64,000 nucleotides of DNA from DATJGR01 sp963780795 (GTDB lineage Bacteria; Pseudomonadota; Gammaproteobacteria; Pseudomonadales; Azotimanducaceae), in contig CAWADH010000010.1 in the NCBI GenBank assembly GCA_963780795.1, forward strand, positions 1-64,000. Direction: 5' to 3'. Both the position numbers and the translations under genes were made by a program. Numbering within the stretch: the first letter of the stretch is position 1; each line of letters opens with the position of its first letter. The notes under the pieces were generated by a model. The model ran no database searches and was not told the DNA's origin. It saw only the letters and a program-made list of their open reading frames with translations. Positions 9,310 through 18,916 of this stretch are shown here, one piece after another.

Positions 9310-10536
9310 ATGGACTTCGAGCCACTGCTGGCGCGCGTCAAGGCAATTCTGCTCACCCCTAGGATCGAGTGGCCGGTGATCGCTGATGAGCCCACAACGG
9401 TCGCCGCTCTCTATCGGAACTACATCATCGTGCTCGCGGCGATTCCGGCGGTCTTCGGCTTCATCAAAGGAAGCATCTTCGGAATCGACGTTCCACTGAT
9501 CGGCAACATGCGCGTCTCGATCGGCGCGGGGCTCTCCGGAATGGTGCTTAGCTATGCCTTGAGCCTGGTACAGGTTTACCTGATCGCGTTGATCGTCGAC
9601 GTCTTGGCGCCGACGTTCAAAGCGCAAAGAGGTCAGCTCCAGGCGCTAAAGCTTGCTGCGTACGCGTTCACCGCCGCGTGGGTCGCGGGAATTGCCCAGA
9701 TTGTCCCTTGGTTTGGAACGTTGCTCGTGCTGGCAGGCGGCTTCTACAGCATCTATCTGTTCTATCTCGGCTTGCCCAGCGTGATGAAATGCCCACCAGA
9801 TCAGGCGGTCGCATACACCGCCGTCTGCATCATCGTGGCCATTGTGCTGGGCGCTGTCGTCGCCTACGCGGTGGGTTCGATCACAGGAGGAGCCATTCCC
9901 GGTCGCACCAGCAGCTCCGACATCCAGTTCGACAAGAACAGTCCGATCGGCAAACTCGACAACTGGACCAAAAAGATGGAGCAGGCTTCGAAACAGGTCG
10001 AGGCGGCTCAGAAGTCGGGAGATGCCGAATCGCAGAGCGCGGCCGTTGGAAACATGCTCGGAACAGCACTCGGCGGCAAGGTCGAGGCGTTGGCACCAGA
10101 CAAGCTCAAGCCGTTCGTTCCAACATCGCTCGACTCCCTGCCACGCACTGAGCTTTCGGTCGATCGCAGCGGCGCGATGGGCATGCAGATTTCCGAAGCA
10201 CACGCCACGTTCGCCAGCGACGACCGCTCGTTGCGGCTCGAAATCACCGATACGGGTTCTGCTAAAGGACTCTTGGCGTTGGCAGGTCTAGCGTCGGTGG
10301 AAGAAGACAAAGAGACCGCCAGTGGTTTCAGCAAGACGTACTCCGACGACGGTCGCATGGTTCACGAGCAATGGGACAACGGCGGATCGGGCGAGTACTC
10401 AGTGGTGGTGGGCAACCGCTTCACGGTAAAGGTGTCTGGTAACGCCCATCAGCTCTCGGACCTGAAGGCTGCCGTCAACGAGATCGATCTGGCGGGTCTC
10501 GAAGCACTCAAGGACGAAGGCGTGGCCCAAGAGTAG
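9310..10536 (+). CDS. Yip1-family inner-membrane protein with a C-terminal extracytoplasmic domain
   Basis: A 408-residue protein from ATG 9310 with GGGAGG nine bases upstream. The first about 190 residues contain a Yip1-like bundle of roughly five TM helices (RVKAILLTPRIEWPVI entry segment, then YIIVLAAIPAVFGFI, GMVLSYALSLVQVYL, AYAFTAAWVAGIAQIV, CIIVAIVLGAVVAYAVG). A linker with a short coiled stretch (WTKKMEQASKQVEAAQKSGD) leads to a soluble domain of about 150 residues that may fold as beta strands. Bacterial Yip1 proteins have no firm function. It lies 23 bp upstream of lhr on the same strand. Confidence 0.8.
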   Translation: MDFEPLLARVKAILLTPRIEWPVIADEPTTVAALYRNYIIVLAAIPAVFGFIKGSIFGIDVPLIGNMRVSIGAGLSGMVLSYALSLVQVYLIALIVDVLAPTFKAQRGQLQALKLAAYAFTAAWVAGIAQIVPWFGTLLVLAGGFYSIYLFYLGLPSVMKCPPDQAVAYTAVCIIVAIVLGAVVAYAVGSITGGAIPGRTSSSDIQFDKNSPIGKLDNWTKKMEQASKQVEAAQKSGDAESQSAAVGNMLGTALGGKVEALAPDKLKPFVPTSLDSLPRTELSVDRSGAMGMQISEAHATFASDDRSLRLEITDTGSAKGLLALAGLASVEEDKETASGFSKTYSDDGRMVHEQWDNGGSGEYSVVVGNRFTVKVSGNAHQLSDLKAAVNEIDLAGLEALKDEGVAQE

Positions 10537-10559
10537 GTCGCGGAGTCGAGGCCCTGGCC

Positions 10560-13500
10560 GTGGTCACAACCGCACTTGCGCCGTTTCACCCGCATACGCG
10601 CGCCTGGTTCGAGTCGACGTTCACCGGCCCGACCGACGTACAGATGCGCAGCTGGCCGGTGATCGCGGACGGCCGCCACGCCCTGATCACCGCGCCGACC
10701 GGCAGCGGCAAGACGCTGACGGCGTTTCTGTGGGCGTTGGATGCGTTTGCGAGCGGCCGCTACGAGACCGGCGCGACGCGCGTGCTGTACATCTCGCCGT
10801 TGAAGGCACTCAACAACGACATTCAGCGCAACCTGCTCGAACCGCTCGGCGCGCTGCGCGAACGTTTCGAAGCGGCGAACGATGCGTTTCCATCGATCCG
10901 CGTTCAGGTGCGCTCCGGCGATACCTCAACCGGCGATCGGCAGCGGATGCTGCGGCGGCCGCCCGAGATACTCATCACCACGCCGGAAAGCCTGATGTTG
11001 ATGCTGACGAACGCGCGAGGGCGCGTGGCACTCGGCACGATACAGACGGTGATCCTCGACGAAATCCATTCCGTGGTAGACAACCGCCGAGGCACGGTGC
11101 TGACGACGTCGTTGGAGCGCCTCGCGCGTGTCGCGGGCGAGTTCCAGCGCATCGCGCTATCGGCAACGGTCAATCCGCTGACCGAAATCGCGGCATTCGT
11201 CGCCGGGCGCGACCGCGAGCTCGTGCCGCGTCCGATCGAAATCGTCGAAGGGCTCGACCGCAAGCAGCTCAGCTTCACCGTCATCTTTCCGCCGCACGTT
11301 CGCGCCGCGCTCGATGCCGGCCAGAAGCTGTGGGAACCGTTGACCCAGACGTTCAAGCAGATCATCGCCCGCAACCGCTCGACGTTGTTCTTCACCAACA
11401 GCCGGCGACTGGCCGAACGCATCACGCTGAAGATCAACGACGCGTCGTCTGAGCCTCTTGCGTATGCGCATCACGGCTCGCTGTCGCGCGAAATACGCAG
11501 CGAAGTGGAGACGCGGCTCAAATCCGGCGAGCTGCGCGCGATCGTCGCCACCAACTCGCTCGAGATGGGCATCGACATCGGCAGCCTCGACGAAGTGGTG
11601 TTGATACAGTCGCCGCCGTCGATCGCGTCCGCGCTGCAGCGCGTCGGCCGCGCCGGCCACCGCGTCGGCGATGTCAGCCGCGGCACGCTGTTTCCGACGC
11701 ACGCGCAGGATTTCGTCGAAGCCGCGGCGCTTGCGGACGGCATCGCGGCGCGCGACCTCGAACCGCTGGCGTGCATCGACAATCCGCTCGATGTGCTCGC
11801 GCAGATCATCGTCTCGATGGCGGCGAACCAGGTGTGGCGTCTCGACGACGTGTACTCGCTTCTGCGGCAAAGCCACTCGTACCGCTCGCTCCCGCGCGAG
11901 CATTTCGAGCTGGTCGTGGAAATGCTGGCGGGGCGTTATGCCGGTTCGCGCCTGCGCGATTTAAAACCCCGCATCGTGTTCGACCGCATCGAACGCACGC
12001 TGCACGCGGCCAAAGGTGCGGTGTACGCGCTCTATAACTCGGGCGGCACGATTCCCGACCGCGGTTACTACCATCTGCGTCACACCGACACGAACGCACT
12101 GATCGGCGAACTCGACGAAGAGTTCGTCTGGGAGGCGACCGTCGGTCAGACGTTCGCGTTCGGAAACCAGAGCTGGCAGATCAACCGCATCACTCACAAC
12201 GACGTGCTCGCGTCGCCTGCCAAAGCCGGCACGACGGTGACGCCGTTCTGGCTGGCGGAGGGTTACGACCGCAGTTCGCACTATTCGGATCGCATCGGCG
12301 AATTTCTGGAATCGACCGATGCGCGCCTCGAGCGGGGCGATCACGAAGTCATCGCAAGCGACCTCGCCCGCCGCGGCTTCGACGTATCGGCAACGGACGA
12401 GTTGATCGGCTACCTCGATCGCCAACGCGAGCATACAGGGGCGGCGCTGCCGCACCGCCATCACGTGCTCGTCGAGCACATCAAGACCGGGCCGGGCGGA
12501 TACGAGGGGCCCGACGAAGAGCAGATCGTATTGCACACCGGTTGGGGCGGTCGCGTGAATCGTCCCTACGCGATGGCGCTGTCGGCGGCGTGGGAGCGCG
12601 ATCTCGGCTACGTACCGGAACTGCACATCGACGACGAGGCGGTGGCTATTCAGACGAAAGGCGACGTCGACCCGGCGCGCATCATCGACCTCGTCAGGAG
12701 CAACGAACTCGACGCACTGCTGCACGTCGCGCTCGAACGTTCCGGCTTCTTCGGCGCGCGCTTTCGCGAATGCGCCGGCCGCGCGTTGCTCGTCACGCGG
12801 CAGCGATTCAGCCAGCGCATGCCGCTGTGGATGACGCGCATGCACGCGAAGAAGCTGCTGACCGCTGTGAAGGGATACGCGGACTTTCCGGTGCTGCTCG
12901 AAACCTACCGCACGTGCCTCGTCGACGAGTTCGACCTCGCCGCGCTGCGAAGGGCGCTCGGCGAACTCGAAAGCGGCGACATCCGCATCACCACGGTGTC
13001 GACACAGGCGCCCAGCCCATTTGCGGCGAACATCGCGTGGGGGCAGATCACCCGCTACATGTACGCCGACGATTCGCCGGAAACGAACGCGCCCAGCGCC
13101 CTCTCGGACGATCTGATCCGCGCCGCGGTCTTCGACGCCACGCTGCGCCCGCGCGTCGATCCGGCGGTGATCGAGTCGTTCGTGGCAAAGCGCCAGCGCA
13201 CCGCTTCGGGTTACGCACCGGCCGATGCCGCAGAGTTGTCCGAGTGGTTGAAGGAACGCGTGGTGATGACCGAGGCGGAATGGGCGCAATCGACCGCGCT
13301 GGTTGCGGATACGACCGCCATCGCGGTGCATTGGATCGACGCGGGCGGCATGCGCTGGGCGGTGCATCCGGAGTTCGCGCGCAGCGTCACCGAACAGTTG
13401 CTGGGCGGGGTCGACGAAGATCTGGCGGACGTCGGCGATCCGCGCGATCGCGTGCAACTGCTGCGCGAGGTGCTGTCGTTTCACGGTCCTCTAACGAAGG

Positions 13501-14927
13501 CGCGCATCGCGGCGCTGACGCCGCTGTCCGCAGAAGAGCTCGACGCCGTATTGAGCGATCTGGTCGAAGCCGGCGTTCTGGTCGTCGGGCATCTCGTGTC
13601 GGACGAAGACGGCGTTTTCTACTGCGACTCCGATAATCTCGAGATCCTGCTGCGGCTGCAGCGCGCTTCCTCGCGGCATCGGCTCGAACCGCGACCCCTC
13701 GCCGAACTGCCCGGCTTCATGGCCGGTTGGCAGAAATTCGGGAGAATGCCGACGGACGATGCGCTCGCCGATACGCTGGAACGTCTGCGCGGCTACTCGG
13801 CCGAGGCGGACGTCTGGCTGAACGACCTCATTGAGGCGCGTCACGCAGGCGCCGACACCAGGCAAGTGGACGAAGCTATCGCCGTGAATGGTTTTGTGTG
13901 GACCGGTCGCGGACGCGGTGCGGTCACGATAATGCCGCTGGATGATCTGGCGCTGCTCGATACAACCGATGACACGGCGCGCGCTCAGATCGAGGGCGCA
14001 TTTCGCGACCACACGGCGCGGTACAGCTTCCACCAGCTGGTCGACGCCTCCGGCCAGTCGACCGATGCGTTCAGCGATGCGCTGTGGAATGCCGTGTGGG
14101 CCGGTGCCGCCAGCGCCGACTCGTTGGCGGTTCTGCGCGCCGGCAGTGCGCGCGAGTACACGCTGGGGCAAACGGCTCCGGCGCAGCCGCAAGCCGCTGG
14201 CCCCATGCACGCAAGTGCCCAACGACCCCGCAGCGTCGCGAGACGTCGCGCGCGCAGCGCCGGTCTCGGCTGGCCCGGGCACTGGTTTCTGCTTCCGGAC
14301 GATCCGCGCGACGACGACCCGCTGACCGCGCTGGAAACGGCGAAGGACCGCGTGCGGATCCTGCTCGACCGGTACGGCGTGGTATGCCGCGAGTTCGCGA
14401 ACCGCGAGGGCGGAGGGTTCCGTTGGGCGGCGCTCTTCCGCGCCCTGCGCATCATGGAGCTGTCCGGCGAGATCGTATCGGGGCTTTTCTTCCAGGGCCT
14501 CTCCGGGCCGCAGTTCGCCGCGCCCGCGGCGCTGCGCAGCCTCGAACGCGGCGCCGGCACGCAATCGTTCTGGGTGAACGCGACCGACCCGGTGGCGCCG
14601 ACCGGTCTCGGCGTCGACTGGCCCTACCCGCTACCCCACCGGCGCGCCGGTAACTACCTAGCGCTGTATCGCGGCGCGCTGGTGCTGACGGCGGAGAATT
14701 ACGGACGACGGCTGCATTTCGCGCCGGACCTCGACGATGCAGCGTTCGCACCGGCGATCGCGCTGTTGACGCATCTGCTCACGTTCCGACGCAAGGTGCC
14801 GATCGACAGCATCGACGGCGCGTCGCCGAACGAGAGTCGCTATCTCACGCGACTCGCCGACGTGTTCGACGTGACGCACGACCATCGTCGCGTCGAACTG
14901 GTGTTTCCCGCACGCCGCATCGGCTGA
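10560..14927 (+). CDS. lhr: Large ATP-dependent helicase Lhr
   Basis: A 1455-residue superfamily 2 helicase, close to the length of full-size bacterial Lhr with its C-terminal extension. Walker A TAPTGSGKT is at 44-52 and the DEIH box at 167-170. Motif III-like LSATVNPL and motif VI QRVGRAGHR are present, followed by the winged-helix, beta-barrel and Lhr-specific C-terminal half. Known family activity is 3'-5' translocation on single-stranded DNA and unwinding of RNA:DNA hybrids, with a role in DNA repair or replication stress. The start is GTG 10560; no better ATG exists nearby. Nothing in the catalytic motifs looks damaged. Confidence 0.95.
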   Translation: MVTTALAPFHPHTRAWFESTFTGPTDVQMRSWPVIADGRHALITAPTGSGKTLTAFLWALDAFASGRYETGATRVLYISPLKALNNDIQRNLLEPLGALRERFEAANDAFPSIRVQVRSGDTSTGDRQRMLRRPPEILITTPESLMLMLTNARGRVALGTIQTVILDEIHSVVDNRRGTVLTTSLERLARVAGEFQRIALSATVNPLTEIAAFVAGRDRELVPRPIEIVEGLDRKQLSFTVIFPPHVRAALDAGQKLWEPLTQTFKQIIARNRSTLFFTNSRRLAERITLKINDASSEPLAYAHHGSLSREIRSEVETRLKSGELRAIVATNSLEMGIDIGSLDEVVLIQSPPSIASALQRVGRAGHRVGDVSRGTLFPTHAQDFVEAAALADGIAARDLEPLACIDNPLDVLAQIIVSMAANQVWRLDDVYSLLRQSHSYRSLPREHFELVVEMLAGRYAGSRLRDLKPRIVFDRIERTLHAAKGAVYALYNSGGTIPDRGYYHLRHTDTNALIGELDEEFVWEATVGQTFAFGNQSWQINRITHNDVLASPAKAGTTVTPFWLAEGYDRSSHYSDRIGEFLESTDARLERGDHEVIASDLARRGFDVSATDELIGYLDRQREHTGAALPHRHHVLVEHIKTGPGGYEGPDEEQIVLHTGWGGRVNRPYAMALSAAWERDLGYVPELHIDDEAVAIQTKGDVDPARIIDLVRSNELDALLHVALERSGFFGARFRECAGRALLVTRQRFSQRMPLWMTRMHAKKLLTAVKGYADFPVLLETYRTCLVDEFDLAALRRALGELESGDIRITTVSTQAPSPFAANIAWGQITRYMYADDSPETNAPSALSDDLIRAAVFDATLRPRVDPAVIESFVAKRQRTASGYAPADAAELSEWLKERVVMTEAEWAQSTALVADTTAIAVHWIDAGGMRWAVHPEFARSVTEQLLGGVDEDLADVGDPRDRVQLLREVLSFHGPLTKARIAALTPLSAEELDAVLSDLVEAGVLVVGHLVSDEDGVFYCDSDNLEILLRLQRASSRHRLEPRPLAELPGFMAGWQKFGRMPTDDALADTLERLRGYSAEADVWLNDLIEARHAGADTRQVDEAIAVNGFVWTGRGRGAVTIMPLDDLALLDTTDDTARAQIEGAFRDHTARYSFHQLVDASGQSTDAFSDALWNAVWAGAASADSLAVLRAGSAREYTLGQTAPAQPQAAGPMHASAQRPRSVARRRARSAGLGWPGHWFLLPDDPRDDDPLTALETAKDRVRILLDRYGVVCREFANREGGGFRWAALFRALRIMELSGEIVSGLFFQGLSGPQFAAPAALRSLERGAGTQSFWVNATDPVAPTGLGVDWPYPLPHRRAGNYLALYRGALVLTAENYGRRLHFAPDLDDAAFAPAIALLTHLLTFRRKVPIDSIDGASPNESRYLTRLADVFDVTHDHRRVELVFPARRIG

Positions 14928-14942
14928 CGTCCAACGCTCGAC

Positions 14943-15860
14943 TCAACGCTTCGCGTGCGCGGGTACGTGCAGCGCGCCGCGCAGATCCGCTTTTCCAAAG
15001 TGCGCGTCCGTGAGCACCGCGCCGAGCAGATCCGCTTCGACCAGCGTCGCGCCGTTCAGCACCGCGCCGTCGAGACGCGCGCCGATCAGATCTGCCTCCG
15101 TCAAATCGGCGCCCGAAAGATCGGCGCCACGCAGATCGGCATTCATCAGATTCGTCGCGTGCAGCAGCGCGCCGCGCAGGCTGGTGCGAGACAGATCTGC
15201 GCCCGTCAGGATCATCCCGCTCAGATCTGCGCCGTCGAGTACCACCGGTGCATGGGGATGGTCGAGCCGCCATGCATTCCAGGAACGCGCGCCATCCTTG
15301 AGGCGTCGCTGCAATGCGTCGGTCTGCTTGGCCGCTGCTTCCACCGCGTAGACGCGCCGGATGCCGCCGCCGGGGCGCACGACTTCACGCTCGAAGCGCA
15401 TACCGATTTTGCCCGCCACGCGTTCGGACGACGCATTGCCGGGATCGATCAGCGCGACCAGCCTGGTAAGCCCGAGATTCCTGAATGCGTATTGCACGAG
15501 CGCCTGCGCGATTTCGCTCGCGTATCCCTGCCCCCACTCCGTTTGCGCGATGACGTAAACGACCTCGATCTCGTCGGTGCCTTCGACGTCCTTGTGCAAC
15601 AAGCCGCAGTGCCCGACTACCCGCAGCGTGTCGCGTTCGAGCAAGGGCCAGAGGTCGAACGCATCGCGATGGGGCGACTTGAGCGTGGCTTCGAAATCCG
15701 CCTGCAGATCTTCGCGGTGACGCGGTCCGCCCATGAAGTGCGTGACCTCGGGATCGGTCCACAAATCGAGCAATGCCGCGATCTCGGACGCCGCGTGCAG
15801 TCGCCGCAACACCAGGCGTTCGGTATGAAGAATCTCCGGGCCGGACATCGTCGCATCCAT
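14943..15860 (-). CDS. GNAT acetyltransferase fused to pentapeptide-repeat domain
   Basis: 305 residues from ATG 15860 (ATG 15848 also possible). Residues about 8-175 are a RimJ/RimL-type GNAT domain (TERLVLRRL start, VVGHCGLLHK, VVYVIAQTEWGQGYASE for acetyl-CoA binding, DPGNASSERVAGKIGMRFE). Residues about 208-295 are a run of some 17 pentapeptide repeats of the A(D/N)LXX kind, expected to form a right-handed quadrilateral beta-helix. GNAT proteins N-acetylate amines or protein N-termini, and pentapeptide helices can mimic DNA or act as scaffolds. The combination is unusual; the function is unknown. Confidence 0.85.
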   Translation of the reverse strand: MDATMSGPEILHTERLVLRRLHAASEIAALLDLWTDPEVTHFMGGPRHREDLQADFEATLKSPHRDAFDLWPLLERDTLRVVGHCGLLHKDVEGTDEIEVVYVIAQTEWGQGYASEIAQALVQYAFRNLGLTRLVALIDPGNASSERVAGKIGMRFEREVVRPGGGIRRVYAVEAAAKQTDALQRRLKDGARSWNAWRLDHPHAPVVLDGADLSGMILTGADLSRTSLRGALLHATNLMNADLRGADLSGADLTEADLIGARLDGAVLNGATLVEADLLGAVLTDAHFGKADLRGALHVPAHAKR

Positions 15861-15932
15861 TCGTTTCAGGCGGCGCAGTCTACATCGTGGCGCTGGTATA
15901 TTCGGCCGCTCGCACTTCCGAGGACTCGCACA

Positions 15933-16544
15933 ATGAGCAGCAACGAACCGGTCGACGTCTTCACCGCGCTCGAAACCTGTCGCGCAATCCGCTATCTGAA
16001 GGCCGATCCGATTCCGCGCGAACTGCTGGAGCGCCTCGTGCATTACGCAACGCGCGCATCGAATCCGGGCAACTCGCAGCTGTGGTCGTTCGTGATCCTG
16101 CAGGACGCGGCCAAGAAGCAACGCATCGCCGACGCAGTAGCCAAGGTCATGAAACCCGCCATGCAATCGCGGCAATCCGGCACCGCTACCCAGAAACGGA
16201 TGTACGAAGGGGCGCTGCATCTGGTCGAATCGCTCGCGCGGGTACCGGCGATCGTCTTCGTCTGCGCCAAGAACGGCTACCCACCCGTGAACCCGAACAT
16301 CGGCTTCGTGTGGTCAGCGGTGTATCCGTCGTCGCAGAACCTGATTCTCGCGGCGCGCGGACTCGGGCTCGGCACCACCTTCACGACGTTCCACATGGTC
16401 GCCGAACCGGTGGTGCGCGAGACGCTGGGCTTGCCCGACGACGTGCTGATCGGCACCACGTTGTGCGTGGGATATCCGGATCGGCCGTTCGGACCGGTGT
16501 CGCGCAAGCCGCTGCGCGAGGTGATTCACTGGGACGGCTGGTGA
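15933..16544 (+). CDS. Nitroreductase-family flavoprotein
   Basis: A 203-residue FMN-dependent NAD(P)H oxidoreductase of the nitroreductase superfamily. Diagnostic segments are ALETCRAIRYLKADPIP (FMN phosphate contact), YATRASNPGNSQLWSFVI, SSQNLILAARGLGLGTTFTT and the C-terminal TLCVGYPDRPFGPVSRKPLREV. Start ATG 15933 has GAGGA nine bases upstream. Substrates cannot be inferred; relatives reduce quinones and nitroaromatics or act in dehalogenation. It diverges from the GNAT-pentapeptide gene with 72 bp between starts. Confidence 0.9.
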   Translation: MSSNEPVDVFTALETCRAIRYLKADPIPRELLERLVHYATRASNPGNSQLWSFVILQDAAKKQRIADAVAKVMKPAMQSRQSGTATQKRMYEGALHLVESLARVPAIVFVCAKNGYPPVNPNIGFVWSAVYPSSQNLILAARGLGLGTTFTTFHMVAEPVVRETLGLPDDVLIGTTLCVGYPDRPFGPVSRKPLREVIHWDGW

Positions 16545-16553
16545 GTCCCGCCG

Positions 16554-17075
16554 TTAGGGTTTCCACGTCCGGTACGCTTCGTGCGCCGGTACACTGCGGT
16601 TGTCGGGCTTGGCGAACTGGATGGCCAGCCACTCGAACCACTCCGCAAACCGCGGGTGGGACTGTTCGGCGCGGATCGTTGCCACCCACACGCCGAGTTT
16701 CCGCCACAGCACTTCGAGCAACCCGCCGGTGAGTTCCTGCGCCAGATCGAACGACGCGATCCGGCGATACACGAGCAGACCCATCGTCTCGTACATCATG
16801 CAGATCAGCAGGGCGGCTTCCTCCGTGGCCGGACCTCTCGCGCGCAGATCGTCTGCCGACGTGTCGTCGGGCAGATTCCTGATGAGCGTGACGGAGCGGC
16901 TGAACTCGGGGTTGTAGAACGACCGCATCAGTTCGACCGCGACCGCATCGCGGCGTTGGCCGCGAAACTCCAGCAACTGAACCGCACCGAACACGCCGCC
17001 GCCGATGATCGTCAGCGTGCCCACAATTTCGGCGATGTTGGCGTAGAAATTCAGATCGGCCACGAAAACACCCAC
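16554..17075 (-). CDS. DUF4760-like membrane-anchored protein
   Basis: 173 residues from GTG 17075 (GTG 17063 is possible too). There is no ATG between the upstream stop and the conserved region. One TM helix near the N-terminus (IAEIVGTLTIIGGGVFGAVQLL) is followed by a helical cytoplasmic domain containing ELMRSFYNPEFSRSVTLI and LICMMYETMGLLVYRRI, the arrangement of DUF4760-type proteins. The role is unknown. The start lies 13 bp downstream of the CYTH-type gene on the same strand, so the two are probably cotranscribed. Confidence 0.65.
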   Translation of the reverse strand: MGVFVADLNFYANIAEIVGTLTIIGGGVFGAVQLLEFRGQRRDAVAVELMRSFYNPEFSRSVTLIRNLPDDTSADDLRARGPATEEAALLICMMYETMGLLVYRRIASFDLAQELTGGLLEVLWRKLGVWVATIRAEQSHPRFAEWFEWLAIQFAKPDNRSVPAHEAYRTWKP

Positions 17076-17088
17076 TGTCGTTGCGTCG

Positions 17089-17628
17089 TTAGGATGCCCC
17101 AATCGATGCGAGTTTCGCGAGCAGATCGTCGCGGCCGATCCGGCACAGATTGACACCGTTGAAGAATGCATCTTCCGTCACCTCGCTGTGAACGAACGCG
17201 GGCGGTTGCGCGCGCATGAGGTCGTCCAGTGACGATGCTTCGATTTCGCAGAGGATCAGTCCGTGAAGCGGCGGATCGAACACGTCGACGGCGAACACGC
17301 GGCCGAGGTGCAGAACGTGATGACGCATCTTGGTCAGTCGATCACCCGTCAGCGCATCGAACAGCCGACGTTCGTCTTCAGACAGCAGAATGCGGCTGTT
17401 CCTCCTGAAATAGGGCGAGGGCGACTCCGCCTTCTTCGTCAGCTTGATCGTGCGACTCCCGGACGCTGCGTCCGAGACCACGCGCAGCCGCACGCGCGTG
17501 CCGTGCAGATACTTGTCTTCGATGCGATCGGCATCCGTTTTGGCAGCCGCGCGCCAATCCGCGGTTTCCCGCACCAGAAAGCGCCGTTCGTACTCGACCC
17601 GCGTGTACTTCGTATCGTCGGTTTGCAT
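17089..17628 (-). CDS. CYTH-domain (triphosphate tunnel) protein
   Basis: 179 residues from ATG 17628. The N-terminal EYERRFLV matches the EXEXK-type start of CYTH/triphosphate-tunnel proteins (with R for K), and alternating charged strands follow: RVRLRVV, SRTIKLTKK, LILCEIEA, FVHSEVTED. Family members hydrolyse inorganic triphosphate, ThTP or cyclise ATP using metal ions bound to tunnel acids. The first motif keeps two glutamates. No CHAD domain is attached. The specific substrate is undetermined. Confidence 0.75.
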   Translation of the reverse strand: MQTDDTKYTRVEYERRFLVRETADWRAAAKTDADRIEDKYLHGTRVRLRVVSDAASGSRTIKLTKKAESPSPYFRRNSRILLSEDERRLFDALTGDRLTKMRHHVLHLGRVFAVDVFDPPLHGLILCEIEASSLDDLMRAQPPAFVHSEVTEDAFFNGVNLCRIGRDDLLAKLASIGAS

Positions 17629-17737
17629 CGCCGCCGACGATAGCCGCTGGAAGGGCGGAATTACATCGAGAACTGAGCCGCGAACCGCGCTGTTCAAGTC
17701 TGCTAAGGTGCGGTCTCCTCCTGCCGATACCCAGATC

Positions 17738-18886
17738 ATGGCCAAGATCCCGCTCTTCGTATGGTGCGTTCGCGAACCGCGATCCGAACGGCTCGCCGCC
17801 ATGCAGACGCAGCTCGAGTCGCTGGTGAACCAGTGCCGCGGCGGGGCTCCGCACGCGCTCGAGGCGTTGCTAGTCGACGGAACGTCGGTACCCGATGTGG
17901 TGCTTCTGGAGCGCTGGGATCCGTCCTACGCGGACGCGTTGGACGATCTGCCGCGCGTCTGGCTCGACCCCGACGCCGCTGCGCACGACGAAATCGTCGC
18001 CGATGCCGCAGACGTCAAGCAGGTTGCGGAGACGCTGGTCACCGCGGTCAACCTCGGGCGCGCAAGACTGATCCGCGACGCGCTGCATTCGGCACAGCGT
18101 CGGCAGGTCGAGTCGCAGCGCCAGCCGCTACCCGACCTCGACGACTTCGCCCTGCACTTTCAGGCGCGTTGGAGCATCGATGGCGGCTCGTTGATCGGCG
18201 TGGAAACGCTGCTGCGATGGAACGGCCTGCCGGTACCCACTCTTGCGCCCGAGGCGCTCGTAGCCGCTGCGGAGCAGCGCGGCGACATGCGCCGGCTCGG
18301 CGACTGGATCATCCTGCGCGCCTGTCGGCACGCCGCCGAATGGCGTTTTCTGTGGCCCGACCCGATGCGGCTGTCGATCAACATCTCGCCGATGCAACTG
18401 GCCGCTGACGACTTCACTGAGGTGCTGGCGGGTGCGCTGGACGACAACCAGCTGGACCCCGCGCTGGTCGAACTGGAAATCCCCACAACCGCACTGCCGC
18501 GCCTCGCAGAGCGGCATGCGGGCATCGTGGCGGATCTATATGACCTCGGCGTCGGCTTCGTGCTCGACGGCATCGGCAACGAGGTGATCGATCCGACGCT
18601 GCTGACGTGGCTGCCGTCGACTACCTGGAAGTTCCATCGCAGCCTGGTGGCGCGATTGCCGCATGATCGCGCCGCGGCCGCGCTAGTGGAGACGCTGGTC
18701 GACGCGGCACGCGCGCAGGCCATCTTGACCGTCGCGGTGGGTGTCGAGCGCGAAGAGCAACGCGCGGCGCTGGAGTCGCTGCGCTGCGACGCGCTGCAGG
18801 GCTATCTGTTCGCCGAGCCCCTCGCCCCCGGGGAATTCACCGCGCTGCTCGCGGCACACGCCGAGCGGCAGCGAACCCGCGCATGA
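17738..18886 (+). CDS. Degenerate EAL-domain protein, probably without phosphodiesterase activity
   Basis: 382 residues from ATG 17738. Residues 1 to about 130 are an unrecognised N-terminal region; the rest is an EAL fold. Signature positions have drifted. EAL reads ETL (156-158, in GVETLLRW), the LEITES-like motif reads LEIPTT, the DDFG loop reads LDGIGNE, the KIDRSF lysine segment reads FHRSLV, and VAEGVE reads VAVGVE. QGYLFAEPL at the end is well preserved. Loss of the metal-binding DD pair and the loop glutamate argues against c-di-GMP hydrolysis and for a sensor or protein-interaction role. It is followed 30 bp later by the HDAC-family gene. Confidence 0.82.
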   Translation: MAKIPLFVWCVREPRSERLAAMQTQLESLVNQCRGGAPHALEALLVDGTSVPDVVLLERWDPSYADALDDLPRVWLDPDAAAHDEIVADAADVKQVAETLVTAVNLGRARLIRDALHSAQRRQVESQRQPLPDLDDFALHFQARWSIDGGSLIGVETLLRWNGLPVPTLAPEALVAAAEQRGDMRRLGDWIILRACRHAAEWRFLWPDPMRLSINISPMQLAADDFTEVLAGALDDNQLDPALVELEIPTTALPRLAERHAGIVADLYDLGVGFVLDGIGNEVIDPTLLTWLPSTTWKFHRSLVARLPHDRAAAALVETLVDAARAQAILTVAVGVEREEQRAALESLRCDALQGYLFAEPLAPGEFTALLAAHAERQRTRA

Positions 18887-18916
18887 CCGCCCGGCCGATT
18901 GTGATAGGGTGCGGCG

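Noticed and set aside
14955..15930. Plus-strand frame with regular IRF/QIR repeats before the nitroreductase
   Set aside because: It is the complement of the pentapeptide-repeat region; the repeats belong to the GNAT fusion on the minus strand.
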